Assembly (NCBI RefSeq): GCF_964355755.1
Contig: NC_092670.1
Location: 19,591,201-19,655,200 of the forward strand
Length of the DNA: 64,000 bases
Direction: 5' to 3'
From: Antedon mediterranea
Taxonomy: Eukaryota; Echinodermata; Crinoidea; Comatulida; Antedonidae
Under the pieces are notes generated by a model. That model saw nothing but the letters and a program-made list of their open reading frames with translations. It was not told the origin of the DNA and searched no databases. Below, one piece after another: positions 11,850 to 22,649 of the stretch (position 1 is its first letter; the number at the start of each line of letters is the position of its first letter). The translations under genes were made by a program, and so were the position numbers.

Positions 11850-12758
11850 CTATTTAGCTGTTTGGTCTGCGCGTATGCGTAGCTGGTACATTTTCTCGTA
11901 ATACGGCATCGCTTCATCAATACATTTGTTCACATCTTCCGGTAGATCGGCTCGATCTGCTGGAGAGGGAGCCTTGTAAAATTTCTGACTAGCAAACGCT
12001 TCTTTATAATAACCCATGAACTGGTTGCCTTGCATTATCGTGTTTGAAAACTTCCATTTCTGTATAACGCTATCTCCTGCGTTCCAATTCAATAATTCAT
12101 CTTTGTACGTGACTCCCGTGCGGTTACAAAATTCCTTCAAAACCAATTCCGGGTTTTCCAAGAGGTCATCAGAATCGATGATTACTGGGTTTGGTTCGAT
12201 TCCGGTTTTTACAAGATGCTCGTAGAGTTGGAAACTTTCTCCAAAAGCATATTTCTCTGGGACAATGTTGTTTTTGTTTTCCAAAACTAAATCTAATCCA
12301 GAAGACATTTCTTTTAACATGTTGTTCAGAAGTTTCTTCCAAGATGTGAAAACCTTCACGGGATTTCGGATCAAGAACGCATGACGGTATCCTTCCGGCA
12401 ACATGTGCAGCTTCCATGCGATACCGTATGACATATCTTTGACAAACACAACTTTCTTGTCTGGATATTCGGCCTCCAGAACATTCTCTTTTATGAACTT
12501 ATAGGTCGCCTTGTTGGTATCCCAACCACCAGCGTCAAATCCCAACTCAACGTCTTCCGCTTTGGCCACGAATTTCTCTTCTTCTTCTCGAAAGATTTCT
12601 GGTGTCGGTATCTTTTCTGGTCCAATGCTGTACGCGGAAATGTACGGTTCATTTATGATCTGCACGTCGTCAAGGTTACTCATGCATTTTTCAAACGCAG
12701 TTGACACAGTACGAGGAATACACCAAAGAATAACACGAACTTGCTTGTCATCAGTCAT
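11850..12758 (-). CDS. Sulfotransferase-like P-loop protein, copy 1 (intact, 302 aa)
   Basis: A single open coding exon. Residues 7-25 hold a 5'-phosphosulfate-loop-like segment (RVILWCIPRTVSTAF). Residues about 125-146 hold a 3'-phosphate-binding-like segment (RHAFLIRNPVKVFTSW). These are the two nucleotide-binding landmarks of sulfotransferase folds. Similar invertebrate proteins are, from memory, often labelled sulfotransferase family or, misleadingly, branched-chain aminotransferase-like. No signal peptide or membrane segment is visible, so a cytosolic enzyme is likely; acceptor unknown. It is the most diverged copy: residues about 45-75 and 145-170 differ most from its neighbours. Upstream of the ATG on the minus strand, TATGCAG followed by GTAAATA may be a splice acceptor from a 5' leader exon. 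Confidence 0.85.
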   Translation of the reverse strand: MTDDKQVRVILWCIPRTVSTAFEKCMSNLDDVQIINEPYISAYSIGPEKIPTPEIFREEEEKFVAKAEDVELGFDAGGWDTNKATYKFIKENVLEAEYPDKKVVFVKDMSYGIAWKLHMLPEGYRHAFLIRNPVKVFTSWKKLLNNMLKEMSSGLDLVLENKNNIVPEKYAFGESFQLYEHLVKTGIEPNPVIIDSDDLLENPELVLKEFCNRTGVTYKDELLNWNAGDSVIQKWKFSNTIMQGNQFMGYYKEAFASQKFYKAPSPADRADLPEDVNKCIDEAMPYYEKMYQLRIRADQTAK

Positions 12759-14789
12759 TATTTACCTGCATAGAAAGTATAAATAATGGTCTCTATGTTT
12801 TCATTCGATAAAATATTAAACACCGTCATTACAATATTTTGTCTACGCTGCCCTTGTGCTTACTTTGAAAAAGCCGTTAATTTCAAGAATTATAATTATC
12901 TTCTTTTTTTTTCAAATTCGTTGCGAGATGTAAAATATAATTACAGGGTACGAGGGGGGAGCGTGTATGTTCGATGATCTGACCGTAGGTCCAGGAGTGA
13001 AACCCCCTAGTGGTTTCAGCATGCTTGAATTTAGAATACGTAAATCGTGATATCAGTACTTTCAGGCTACAGTTTAATTAATCTAGTCCCAGTCAGTGTT
13101 TAGATGTATTTTTCATTTATATTATAGGCCTGCAATATCTATATATAGAACAGTTTTTAAAACAAGGCCAACAGCCATTAAGTCGCGTGCTACAATGCAT
13201 AGTGATACCGGACCGACAGACAGACCGACAGACAGACAGACCGACCGACATAGTGAACTATAGAGTCGCGTCCACGCGACTAAAAAGGCATAATTTTTAC
13301 GAATTTTTGAACTTTTTCATCAAAAACGTGCGCAAATTATCCAATTCGACGTGCTCGTATGACGTAATTTTAAGTCGAAATTTTTTAAAAGTTGGTAAAA
13401 TTATTAGAAAAGGCTGCAAAAACATAAATCATGCGAAAAAAGTATGTATTTAACGCTACGTGCGCATTTTAAAATTTTAAATGCGCGTGCGCGCGTAACT
13501 TTGTGTAAAACATACATTTTTTTTTCAACAGAAAGTTAGCGCCTGATATAAATTAAACTTTTGCAAAGTTTCAATTTAAAATGTTATTTGGTTTTTGACC
13601 TATGTTAAATACGAGAAAATCGTTAAATCGCGCGTAAATCACGTTGCGCAACTCTAACGGCATTCACAATAGGAGGTGCACAATTTCACGTAAATGCCCA
13701 CATGTATGACATCAAAACAGTTCAAAAAGTACAGAAAAGCGATAAAACGCATAGTGATACTGGACCGACAGACAGACCGACAGACAGACCGACCGACCGA
13801 CATAGTGAACTATAGAGTCGCGTCCACGCGACTAAAAATGCGGCGGCACAATATTATTTCTCTACTGTTTAAATAGTAGGCCCTATCCAAGCTTTGCACT
13901 AAATGGATGAAACGAAACAGCGGTCTTTTTCTAATTCTGTTCTTTATCTGATGTCCTAATAATAAAGTGTTTTGTAAAGGTTTTACCTGTAATGTGTAAT
14001 CAACTTTAATTAGAATTGTAAACTCTTATACAATAACGTTCTATAGACCCGGGGCGATGATCGTCCTTTCAGTGTGAATGTGTAAAGAAGTAAATGCCTG
14101 CAGGAACCAGTAAATGTAAGCCTACGTATTTTTGAAGTTATCAACAATCAAATAAGTTGAAAGTCCGTCTATCTTAAACCGAGGCTAAGTAGATAAATCT
14201 GTTAGATAGTGAATCATAAACCGTGGAGATATCGATGTATTAGGCCTCTATAACCTGAGACAACCATATTGTTATAACTTTGTTATCTTCTTTCGTATTC
14301 GTGACGTGCCAAAACCGCGTCTCGCCTACATTAATGCTTTCTGATCTCACATTGAGGCAAACCCCTCCTCTAAAGCATTTTTCAAAAAAATTTGTAAAGA
14401 GATGATTTGTTGGTACGTTTCAACATTTTTCAAATTGTTTTAAGCATTATTCTAAAATCCTCATTATATTACTATCATCATAGGTATAATATGTCGTGCT
14501 TCAGGGCCATAGTTTACTCAATGCAGTGAAGTAAAAAACTCTTGGCTGGGGGAGAGAAGGAAAACGGTCAGAGGCCGACAAAAGTCACATAATGTTTCAC
14601 AACAATATTCTTGGGGAATCTTACGAATGATCTAATGTGGGATATGAATATTAATCAAGTAATAATCGATGGATGTGTCCAGGAAAAAGTTTCAAAATAC
14701 AATGCAGTCTAATGCCAATCGTAGACTTTCTATAAAGTCTACTCTATAGGCTGTGATTCAGTATATTTGTGATAAACTACCCACAATTA
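12759..14789. other. Intergenic flank of copy 1 and type-II downstream flank of copy 2
   Basis: No gene found. From about 12990 the sequence matches 20160-21289 (shared CCCCTAGTGGTTTCAGCATG), the downstream flank of copy 4, showing that copies 2 and 4 were duplicated with this flank. It is interrupted by the insertion at 13160-13838. Confidence 0.7.
13160..13838. mobile_element. Insertion with two GACAGACAGACC modules
   Basis: Comparison with the paralogous flank near 20285, where TTTTAAAAATGCGGC is uninterrupted, defines about 680 extra bases here. A module of about 100 bp starting GCATAGTGATAC, running through a GACAGACC-rich stretch and ending AGAGTCGCGTCCACGCGACT occurs at 13195-13286 and again at 13751-13838. 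Small hairpin GTCGCGTCCACGCGAC at each module end. No coding capacity; family not identified. Confidence 0.65.
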
Positions 14790-15683
14790 TCATTGCTTTT
14801 CTGCACACAGACGGAGCGCGTACATTTTCTCATAATACGGCATAGATGCGTCAACACATTTGTTCACATCTTCTGGGAGATCGGCTCGATCTGCTGGAGG
14901 AGGAGCCTTGTAAAAATTCTGAATTGCAAAAGCATCTTCATAATAACCACATAACTGGTTGCCTTTCATAAACAACTCAGAAAACTTCCATTTCTGTACA
15001 ACACTATCTCCCGCATTCCAACTCAACAGTTCGTCTTTATACTGAATTTCTGTCCGCGTGCAAAACTTCTCAAGATCAATTCTGGAGTTTCCAAAAGATC
15101 ATCGGAATCTATGATTACTGGGTTTGGTTCGATTTCAGATTTTACCAGATGCTCGTAGAGTTGAAAGCTTTCTCCGAAAAAAATACTTTTCTGGAATAAG
15201 ATTTCCTTTGTTTTCCAATGGCAATACAGTAGAAAGTGCCTTTCCCGTTTTTTCTAGACATTTTTTCAAAGATGTGAAAACCTTTACGGGATTTCGGATT
15301 AAGAATGCATGGCGGTAGCCTTCTGGCAACATGTGCAGCTTCCATGCGATACTATGCGACATATCTTTGACAAACACAACTGTCTTGTCGGGATATTCGG
15401 CCTCCAGAATATTTTCTTTTATGAACTTGTATGTCGCCTTGTTTTTTTCCCAACCTGGATGAAAACCCAAGTCAATCTCACTTGATTTAGCCACAAATTT
15501 CTCTCCTTTCTTTTTCAAATGTTCTGGTCGTGGTAACATCTCTGGTCCAATGGTGTACGCGGACACGTATGGTTCATTTATGATCTGCACGTCGTCAAGG
15601 TTACTCATGCATTTTCCAAATGCAGTTGACACCGTACGAGGAATACACCAAAGAATAACACGAACTTGCTTGTCATCAGTCAT
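14790..15683 (-). pseudogene. Sulfotransferase-like copy 2, two frameshifts
   Basis: The N-terminal 170 or so residues read well from the ATG at 15683 (same P-loop as its neighbours). An extra A in the run near 15177-15183 (seven As against six in copy 4) shifts the frame. A missing base near 15068 shifts it back, so the C-terminal 78 codons (WNAGDSVVQKWKF to RLCAEKQ) return to the original frame. The stretch between is out of frame and carries stops. Downstream flank is type II. Probably a recent pseudogene; a base-calling error in the A run is possible for the first lesion but would leave the second. Confidence 0.8.
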
Positions 15684-15737
15684 GTTGTAGGCTATCTATA
15701 ACATAGGAATATAACACAATGCAATTTGGTGCTGAAA

Positions 15738-15990
15738 AAACTGGTTCGAATCCAGTTTTTACTTGAAGCTTGTAGAGTTGGAAACTTTTTCCGAAACCGC
15801 AATTTTCTGGAATAATACTATTTTTGTTTGCCAACAAATATACCGTAGAAAGTGCCTTTCCTATTTTTTTCTAACGCTTTTTTCCAAGATGGGAAAACCT
15901 TTGGATCTGGAGGAATCGTCCAAGAAAACGTCGTGAGGGTTGGTTACTCATGCATTTTTCAAATGCAGTTGACGCCGTACGATCAGAGAA
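15738..15990 (-). pseudogene. Sulfotransferase-like relic (copy 2b), internally deleted
   Basis: Pieces in the correct order on the minus strand match copy 3: a segment around 15741-15910 (landmarks GAAACCGCAATTTTCTGGAA and TTTGTTTGCCAACAAATATA) and one near 15943-15982 (TTACTCATGCATTTTTCAAA). Most of the gene between them is missing. It abuts the 5' flank of copy 2 at a sharp junction inside GCTGAAAAAACT, and a Helitron-like end follows at 16008. Confidence 0.75.
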
Positions 15991-16007
15991 GAGTGAAATT
16001 ACAATAA

Positions 16008-16300
16008 CTAGATGGTACGCTCGCTTCGCTCGCGTACCATCTAGGTCGTGCCCACAGATGGTTCTCGAATATATAATAATTTCAGCGTTTAAAAAATGGC
16101 GATTTCAAATGTACGTACCGCAGGATAATAATACATGTCGTTTACAGGAACGAATAAATAGACACTGTGATTTATGTACTGAACTAAAATTAGCACCCTG
16201 GGAATTACTTCCGAAAGAGAAACTTGTCACAAAATGAGACCAATTGTTTAAGTCAAATTTAAACAAACTTAATTTGTGTTTTGTATGTAACATTAGGGTT
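16008..16300 (-). mobile_element. Helitron-like 3' terminus, probably of a non-autonomous element
   Basis: On the minus strand the sequence ends in a hairpin (arms AGATGGTACGC and GCGTACCATCT around TCGCTTCGCTC) and CTAG, followed by host T. That is the same arrangement as the end of the autonomous Helitron at 35431. Bases beyond the hairpin are only loosely similar. The other (5') end could not be placed, so the right boundary given is arbitrary. Confidence 0.5.
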
Positions 16301-17682
16301 GAGGGATAGGAAAGAGGATGGGTGCAAAGAGGAACAATTTTTAAATATATTCTTTATCCATGTAGTAACGAAATATAAAACAATCATACTTTACCTGTAT
16401 TCATGCTCACCTGTAAGCAGATAAGGAAGTAGAATGGATAAGTTACAACTTTCAGACTATAATAAGAATGTTAATTTAAGATGACTATGTATAGTATAGT
16501 TGGGATAATTGCAAGGATCGTACGTATATTTTCTCGAGTACGATGATTTTGACTGAGTAATTTTCGCGTGATTATCGTGTCCCTGTCATTAAACATAAAA
16601 GCCAGTAAATTCTCTGGAGGAGTTTGATATTGACTGTGTAATTTGCGTTGCGATAAATAAACAAGTCATCTACTAGGACTCGAACTCGCGAAGATTAGTC
16701 ACATCATCTCGAGACTACGTTTTACACGCCGCGCCACTTGCATGAAGAAATAAATTAACTAAACTATTTAAAATATACATACATAGCGCCCTAATTTTGT
16801 TATTATTTTGCCCTCTATAGATGCAACGAAAGTTTGTGATTGGTCAATACTCACGGTAGTAACCCTGTTACGCGGGGCGCGCTGAACATCCGGTGATTCG
16901 GCTCGAAGAAGATGAGTTAATATTTATTCGGCCTACCTAATAATATTATTATTGTTATTAATGTAGGCTTATTTATGGAAATTCTTCTGTTAATTTAAAA
17001 GACCTAGGCCTAAGTGAATATTTTATTGCCAAGGAATCATTAATATAAGTAAATTGTCTGTATATTCTTCTTCTTCGCAAGTTAAAGTAAGTAGGCAGGA
17101 ATTAATACATACATAAGGCCTAGGATCGGTAACAAGATTTGAAATCCCCTCTGGAAATGATAAAATATCATTCCCTCGGGTATGTCAAATCTTTAATTTT
17201 ACCTCTAAGCAGGCAGGCAAAATCTGTATACAGTAATATGATGGGGATAGATTCGATAAACATGATTCATTTATTATCTGCACATCATCAAGATAAACAC
17301 AAGAATACAACACATTAAAGAATACAACACATTAAAGATAATCTTATAATTCAAATTTTAAACTTAATAATTTTAAATATTTAATTTTACGTATTTCTTT
17401 GTGGAGAGGTTCTCTACGTTTATTTTGTTACCTGGGTAATAATCCTGCCTCATTGGTTTACTTTTGTTCTGTTGTCATGTACTCTTGTTTACAATGGCGA
17501 AATAAATGATATGTGATAATGATTAATTTAATTTAACTGCTTTAAATTGCATTATGCTGCTGTTCAAATTTGTTTTGTAATGTTGAATTTAGGTGGTCTA
17601 GGCATAATGCCAATCATAATGTAGGCTTATAATAATGTCCGTACCATGTGATTAAAAATAATTTGTATTTAACACAAACGTA
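16301..17682. other. Intergenic: decayed promoter-type flank and type-I downstream flank of copy 3
   Basis: No coding region seen. Around 16391-16470 there is a copy of the array's upstream leader (minus-strand GAATACAG followed by GTAAAG), an orphan of relic 2b. At 16669-16738 the minus strand shows a tRNA-like stretch with a B-box-like AGTTCGAGTCC, probably part of an old SINE. From about 17400 the sequence matches flanks near 23675, 26400 and 52235 (GTGGAGAGGTTCTCTACG). Confidence 0.55.
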
Positions 17683-18576
17683 TCATTGCTTTTCTGGACG
17701 CAGGCGTAGCGCGTACATTTTCTCGTAATACGGCATAGATGCGTCAACACATATTTTCACATCTTCTGGTATATCTTTTCGATCTGCTGCAGGAGGAGAC
17801 TTGTAAAAATTCTGACTTGCAAAAGCATCTTCATAATAACCACATAACTGGTTTCCTTGCATCAACAAGTCCGAAGACTTCCATTTCTGTACAACACTAT
17901 CTCCTGCATTCCAATTCAACAGTTCGTCTTTATACTGAATTCCTGTACGTTTACAAAACTCTCTCAAAATAATTTCTGGATTTTCCAAAAGATCATCGGA
18001 ATCTATGATTACTGGGTTTGGTTCGATTCCATACTTTACCAGATGCTCGTAGAGTTGGAAGCTTTCTCCGAAACCGTAATTTTCTGGAATAATACTATTT
18101 TTGTTTGCCAACAAATATACAGTAGAAAGTGCCTTTCCTATTTTTTCTAACACTTTTTTCCAAGATGTGAAAACCTTTACGGGATTTCGGATCAAGAATG
18201 CATGGCGGTAGCCTTCTGGCAACATGTGCAGCTTCCATGCGATACCATGCGACATATCTTTGACAAACACAACTTTCTTGTCGGGATATTCGGCCTCCAG
18301 AATATTTTCTTTTATGAACTTGTATGTCGCCTTGTTTGTTTCCCAACCTGGATGAAAACCCAAGTCAATCTCACTTGATTTACCCACAAATTCCTCTGCT
18401 TCCTTTTTCAAATGTTCTGATGGTGAAAACATCTCTGGTCCAATGGCGTACGCGGACACGTATGGTTCATTTATGATCTGCACGTCGTCAAGGTTACTCA
18501 TGCATTTTCCAAATGCAGTTGACACCGTACGAGGAATACACCAAAGAATAACACGAACTTGCTTGTCATCAGCCAT
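17683..18576 (-). CDS. Sulfotransferase-like P-loop protein, copy 3 (intact, 297 aa)
   Basis: Open from ATG at 18576 to the stop at 17683. P-loop-like RVILWCIPRTVSTAF at residues 7-21; second nucleotide-binding segment AFLIRNPVKVFTSW at about 130-143. It carries the FHPGWE form of the variable segment at residues about 72-77. C-terminus has GYYEDAFASQNFYKSP and MPYYEKMYALRLRPEKQ. The downstream flank is type I, shared with copies 5, 6 and 7. A leader-exon splice donor is conserved upstream (CAGAATACAG then GTAAAAAC on the minus strand near 18740). Likely an active cytosolic sulfotransferase-like enzyme of unknown substrate. Confidence 0.87.
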   Translation of the reverse strand: MADDKQVRVILWCIPRTVSTAFGKCMSNLDDVQIINEPYVSAYAIGPEMFSPSEHLKKEAEEFVGKSSEIDLGFHPGWETNKATYKFIKENILEAEYPDKKVVFVKDMSHGIAWKLHMLPEGYRHAFLIRNPVKVFTSWKKVLEKIGKALSTVYLLANKNSIIPENYGFGESFQLYEHLVKYGIEPNPVIIDSDDLLENPEIILREFCKRTGIQYKDELLNWNAGDSVVQKWKSSDLLMQGNQLCGYYEDAFASQNFYKSPPAADRKDIPEDVKICVDASMPYYEKMYALRLRPEKQ

Positions 18577-18657
18577 GTTGTAGGCTATCTATAACATAGT
18601 AAAAATAATGCAGTTAGTCTATTACTACAGCTCTTTATGATTGGTGAAAAGTATTAA

Positions 18658-18710
<53 letters not shown>

Positions 18711-21289
18711 ACAATACATTTTTTAAAACATTTGTTTTTACCTGTATTCTGTGCTCAATTTTTAAGTAGATATCTTGAATAAAAGCAATAAAGTGAATAA
18801 GTTTCACCTTAGCTACTCTCTTGTAGCTAAATGGCTTAGCTAATGTGTAGACCTAGTATTTGGGATATATTGACTTATACAATAGTATGTCCATAGGCTT
18901 GCAACAAAGTCCAACATATCTGAATGGACCAATAGACAGGTAATCAGGCCAATTACCTTGGTCCAGTGATAAATAAAAGAAAGCAGCCGTGATTTTTGTT
19001 GTTGATGATAATTACATTAATTACATTTTAACGAGATAATTTTCATACAATAAATATTTGTGCCTTAAAATAACAAATAAAGTAATTTTTTTACATTTAG
19101 TAGTATTTGTAAACTTTTATACAACGTGAACAAATAAGAATATTTATTTATTTTTTCCCAGCATGCATGATTAGGCAACGCCCACATCGCATATAACCAA
19201 AGAACTTATAACACAAGAATCTCCTGTTCGTCCGAAGCGCGTAACAATTTCGAAAGGCATTGTGGGATAGAATAGAGCTAATGGGTGGCGCCATTGTGAG
19301 CCATGGAGAAGGGCGCCCGCATCAAATTAGAAAGTCAAAATCATAGAGGGGGTATGCTAATACTATAGGGGGATAGAGTAATTGACTGAGCCCTCTATTG
19401 GAGTAGTGCGCCCTTAACAAATTAGAAAGTCAAAATCATAACTCTTGTTCCTTTCTCAGTCAGCAATGTCGAGCGATGTGTGTCAGAATCATATAAATCA
19501 GAGTGGTCAAATAATATAATGCAAAAAACCTCATTAAATTTATACTCAAAATTGAAACCTTTCCCTAATTTAAAAATATTTACTTGATAAAACACATTTT
19601 TATGAGACAAGTCTGAAATTTAAATTAAGATCTAACACTCTACCTTAGATTGTAAAACTTATAAATGGTCCAATGATGTGTCCGGTCTTTGTACTGTGTG
19701 TGGGAATGGTGAAATTGAAGACATTAAACGTTTTTTATTAAACTGTTAAGCATTTGATAATATTAGAATGAAAGAATTATCCATTCTACAAAATAACCCT
19801 GTGCTCTGTAATGATTATGACACATGTAATCGTTACACAACAGCAAGTGCTGATGCATTAGGCGCAGGAGCCACGGATAGCGTTACGAAGTATAGTGTTT
19901 TACAAGAACTATATTAAAAGAATTGAATGTATGGAGAATGAAAACAAAAGTTAAACGTTATATATAAAACATCACTTAGATGATATCTATCAGATATATC
20001 ATTTTCTAAACATTGTTTCATTAGTTATATCACGGAAAAATAAGTTAGTTATACATAAGTAAGTTATTTCTCCATGAAAGTTTCTCCATTGTTATATTCA
20101 CATATATTTATATTTGGTTTTACCATGGAGGTTTTTATACCTCCATGGTTTAACAGAGAGCGAAACCCCCTAGTGGTTTCAGCATGCTTGGATTTAGAAT
20201 ACGTAAATCGTGTTATCGTTACTCTTAATTTAATCAATCTCCCAGCCAGTGTTTAGGCCCACAATATTTATGTATAGATCATAGTTTTAAAAATGCGGCA
20301 TAATATTATTTCTCTGTTTATAGTAGTCCCTTTGCACTAAAAGAATGAAACGAAACAGCGCTCTTTTTCGGATTCTGTTCTTTATCTTATGTCCTAATAA
20401 AGTATTTTGTAAAAGTTTTACCTTTAATTTGTAATCAACTTTAATTAAAATTGTTAACTCTGTTATACAATAACGTTCTATAGACCCAGGCCGATAATCG
20501 TCCTTTCAGTGTGAATAATGTACGCCTAAAGAAGTAATGCCTGCAGGAACCAGTCAATGTAAGCCTAGGTATTTTTGAAGTTATCAAATAAGTTGAAAGT
20601 CCGTCTATCTTAAACCGAGGCTAAATAGATAAATCTGTAAATTATAAACCATGGAGATATCGATGTATATTATTAGGCCTCTATAACCTGAGACAACAAT
20701 ATTGTTATAACTTTGTTTTCTTCTTTCGTATTCGTGACGTGCCGGTATATAGGCCTACGTCAATGCTTTCTGATTTACTCCATCTCACATTGAGGCAATA
20801 CCCTTCCTCTAAAGCATTTTTTCTCAAAAATTGGTAAAAATATTGTTGGTACGTTTCAACATTTTTCGAATTGTTTTAAGCATTATTCTAAAACCCTCGT
20901 TATATTACTATCATAGGCATTATATGTCGTGCTTCAGGGCCATACTTAGCTCAATGCAGGGAAGTGAAAAACTATTGCCTAGGGAGAGAAGGAAAACGGC
21001 TAAAGGAGGTGATCAGAGGCCGACAAAAGTCATTAAAACAATATTTAAAAAAACACAAAACAAAATAAAACAAAATATTAAAACGTTTCACAACAATATT
21101 CTTGCGGAATCTTATGAATTATCTAATGATTGGATATGAATATTAATCTAGTAATAATCGATAGATGTGTCTAGTAAAAAGTGTCAAAATACAATGCAGT
21201 CCAATGCCAATCGTAGGCTTATTATAAAGTCTACTCTATAGGCTGTGATTCAGTATATTTTTGATATACTGTAACTATACCCACAGTTA
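18577..21289. other. Upstream flank of copy 3 and type-II downstream flank of copy 4
   Basis: No gene supported. Contents: array-type leader near 18737; an ATT microsatellite at 18656-18708; dispersed repeat 19020-19200 (also at 11272); a short direct repeat AAATTAGAAAGTCAAAATCA at 19325 and 19419; a LINE relic at about 19640-19920; and from 20160 the type-II flank shared with 12990-14789. Confidence 0.6.
19640..19920 (+). pseudogene. Relic of a non-LTR retrotransposon ORF2 C-terminus
   Basis: Forward frame at 19681 reads SGLCTVCGNGEIEDIKRFLL then NC and a stop. This resembles the cysteine/histidine zinc-binding tail found after the reverse transcriptase of many LINEs (C-x2-C, acidic EIED, then hydrophobic residues and C), with the usual histidine replaced. 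The frame stays recognisable beyond the stop (AFDNIRMKELSILQNN). Fragment only. Confidence 0.5.
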
Positions 21290-22186
21290 CTATTGCTTTT
21301 GTGCACGCAGGCGTAGCTCGTACATTCTCTCGTAATACGGCATAGATGCGTCAACACATATTTTCACATCTTCTGGGAGATCGGCTCGATCTGCTGGAGG
21401 AGGAGCCTTGTAAAAATTCTGACTTGCAAAAGCATCTTCATAATAACCACATAATTGGTTGCCTTTCATAAACAATTCTGAAAACTTCCACTTCTGTACA
21501 ACACTATCGCCTGCATTCCAACTCAACAGTTCGTCTTTATACTGAATTCCTGTACGGTTGCAAAACTCTCTCAAAATAATTTCTGGATTTTCCAAAAGAT
21601 CATCGGTATCTATGATTACTGGGTTTGGTTCAATTCCAGACTTTACCAGATGCTCGTAGAGTTGAAAAGTTTCTCCGAAAAAATACTTTTCTGGAATAAT
21701 ATTTCCTTTGTTTTCCAATGGCAATACAGTAGAAAGTGCCTTTCCCGTTTTTTCTAGCAATTTTTTCCAAGATGTGAAAACCTTTACGGGATTTCGAATC
21801 AAGAATGCATGACGGTATCCTTCCGGTAACATGTGCAGCTTCCATGCGATACCGTATGACATATCTTTGACAAACACAACTCTCTTGTCGGAATATTCGG
21901 CCTCCAAAAGTTTCTCTTTTGTGAACTTGTATGTCGCCATGTTTGCATCCCAACCAGCGTCATGTTTCAAGACAATCCCATTTGTTTTAGCTATAAATTT
22001 CTCTTGAAAGTCTTTTTCAAAACTTGCTGATGGCTGCTTCATCTCTGGTCCAATCAAGAACGCGGACACGTATGGTTCATTTATGATCTGCACGTCGTCA
22101 AGGTTACTCATACATTTTTCAAATGCAGTTGACACCGTACGAGGAATACACCAAAGAATAACACGAACTTGCTTGTCATCAGACAT
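21290..22186 (-). CDS. Sulfotransferase-like P-loop protein, copy 4 (intact, 298 aa)
   Basis: Open from ATG at 22186 to the stop at 21290. P-loop-like RVILWCIPRTVSTAF at residues 7-21; AFLIRNPVKVFTSW at about 131-144. It carries a distinctive variable segment (KQPSASFEKDFQEKFIAKTN, then LKHDAGWDANMATYKF) unlike copies 2 and 3, while the rest is nearly identical. C-terminus RLRAQKQ. The upstream sequence on the minus strand has a good acceptor TTTTTTCAG at 22236-22244, a 65-bp intron and a donor after GAATACAG at 22301, suggesting a short untranslated leader exon. Downstream flank is type II, shared with copy 2. Confidence 0.87.
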   Translation of the reverse strand: MSDDKQVRVILWCIPRTVSTAFEKCMSNLDDVQIINEPYVSAFLIGPEMKQPSASFEKDFQEKFIAKTNGIVLKHDAGWDANMATYKFTKEKLLEAEYSDKRVVFVKDMSYGIAWKLHMLPEGYRHAFLIRNPVKVFTSWKKLLEKTGKALSTVLPLENKGNIIPEKYFFGETFQLYEHLVKSGIEPNPVIIDTDDLLENPEIILREFCNRTGIQYKDELLSWNAGDSVVQKWKFSELFMKGNQLCGYYEDAFASQNFYKAPPPADRADLPEDVKICVDASMPYYERMYELRLRAQKQ

Positions 22187-22649
22187 GTTGTAGGCCTATC
22201 TATAACATAGGAATATAACACAGTGCAATTTGGTGCTGAAAAAACTTACATAAGAAATAAAACATGATATGCCTATATTATAAAAAACAATATGTTTTAC
22301 CTGTATTCTTTGCTCAATTTGTAAGTATAGATATCTTAAATAAAAGCAAGAAAATACACTTTAATATGGCTACTTCCTTGAAGTTTAAGATACAGTAATT
22401 AGCCTTTTGTGAAGATAGGCCTATGTATTGGCTTCCATATAAAAGTAATAACAAAGTCCAATATATTTCAATGGACTCAAGACCCAATAGATAGGTAATC
22501 AGGGCAATTACCTTGGTCAATGATAAATAACAGATAACAGCCGTGATATTTTTTTGTTATAGATGATCTTTATTTTATCATCACCATCGTCTGAGTATTT
22601 TCATGTTTGTTTTTAATATATTGATTGGTATAAAGAATATAATTTTAAA

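Noticed and set aside
16669-16738. Possible minus-strand tRNA
   Set aside because: B-box-like AGTTCGAGTCC is present, but the acceptor stem does not pair well; treated as an old SINE fragment.
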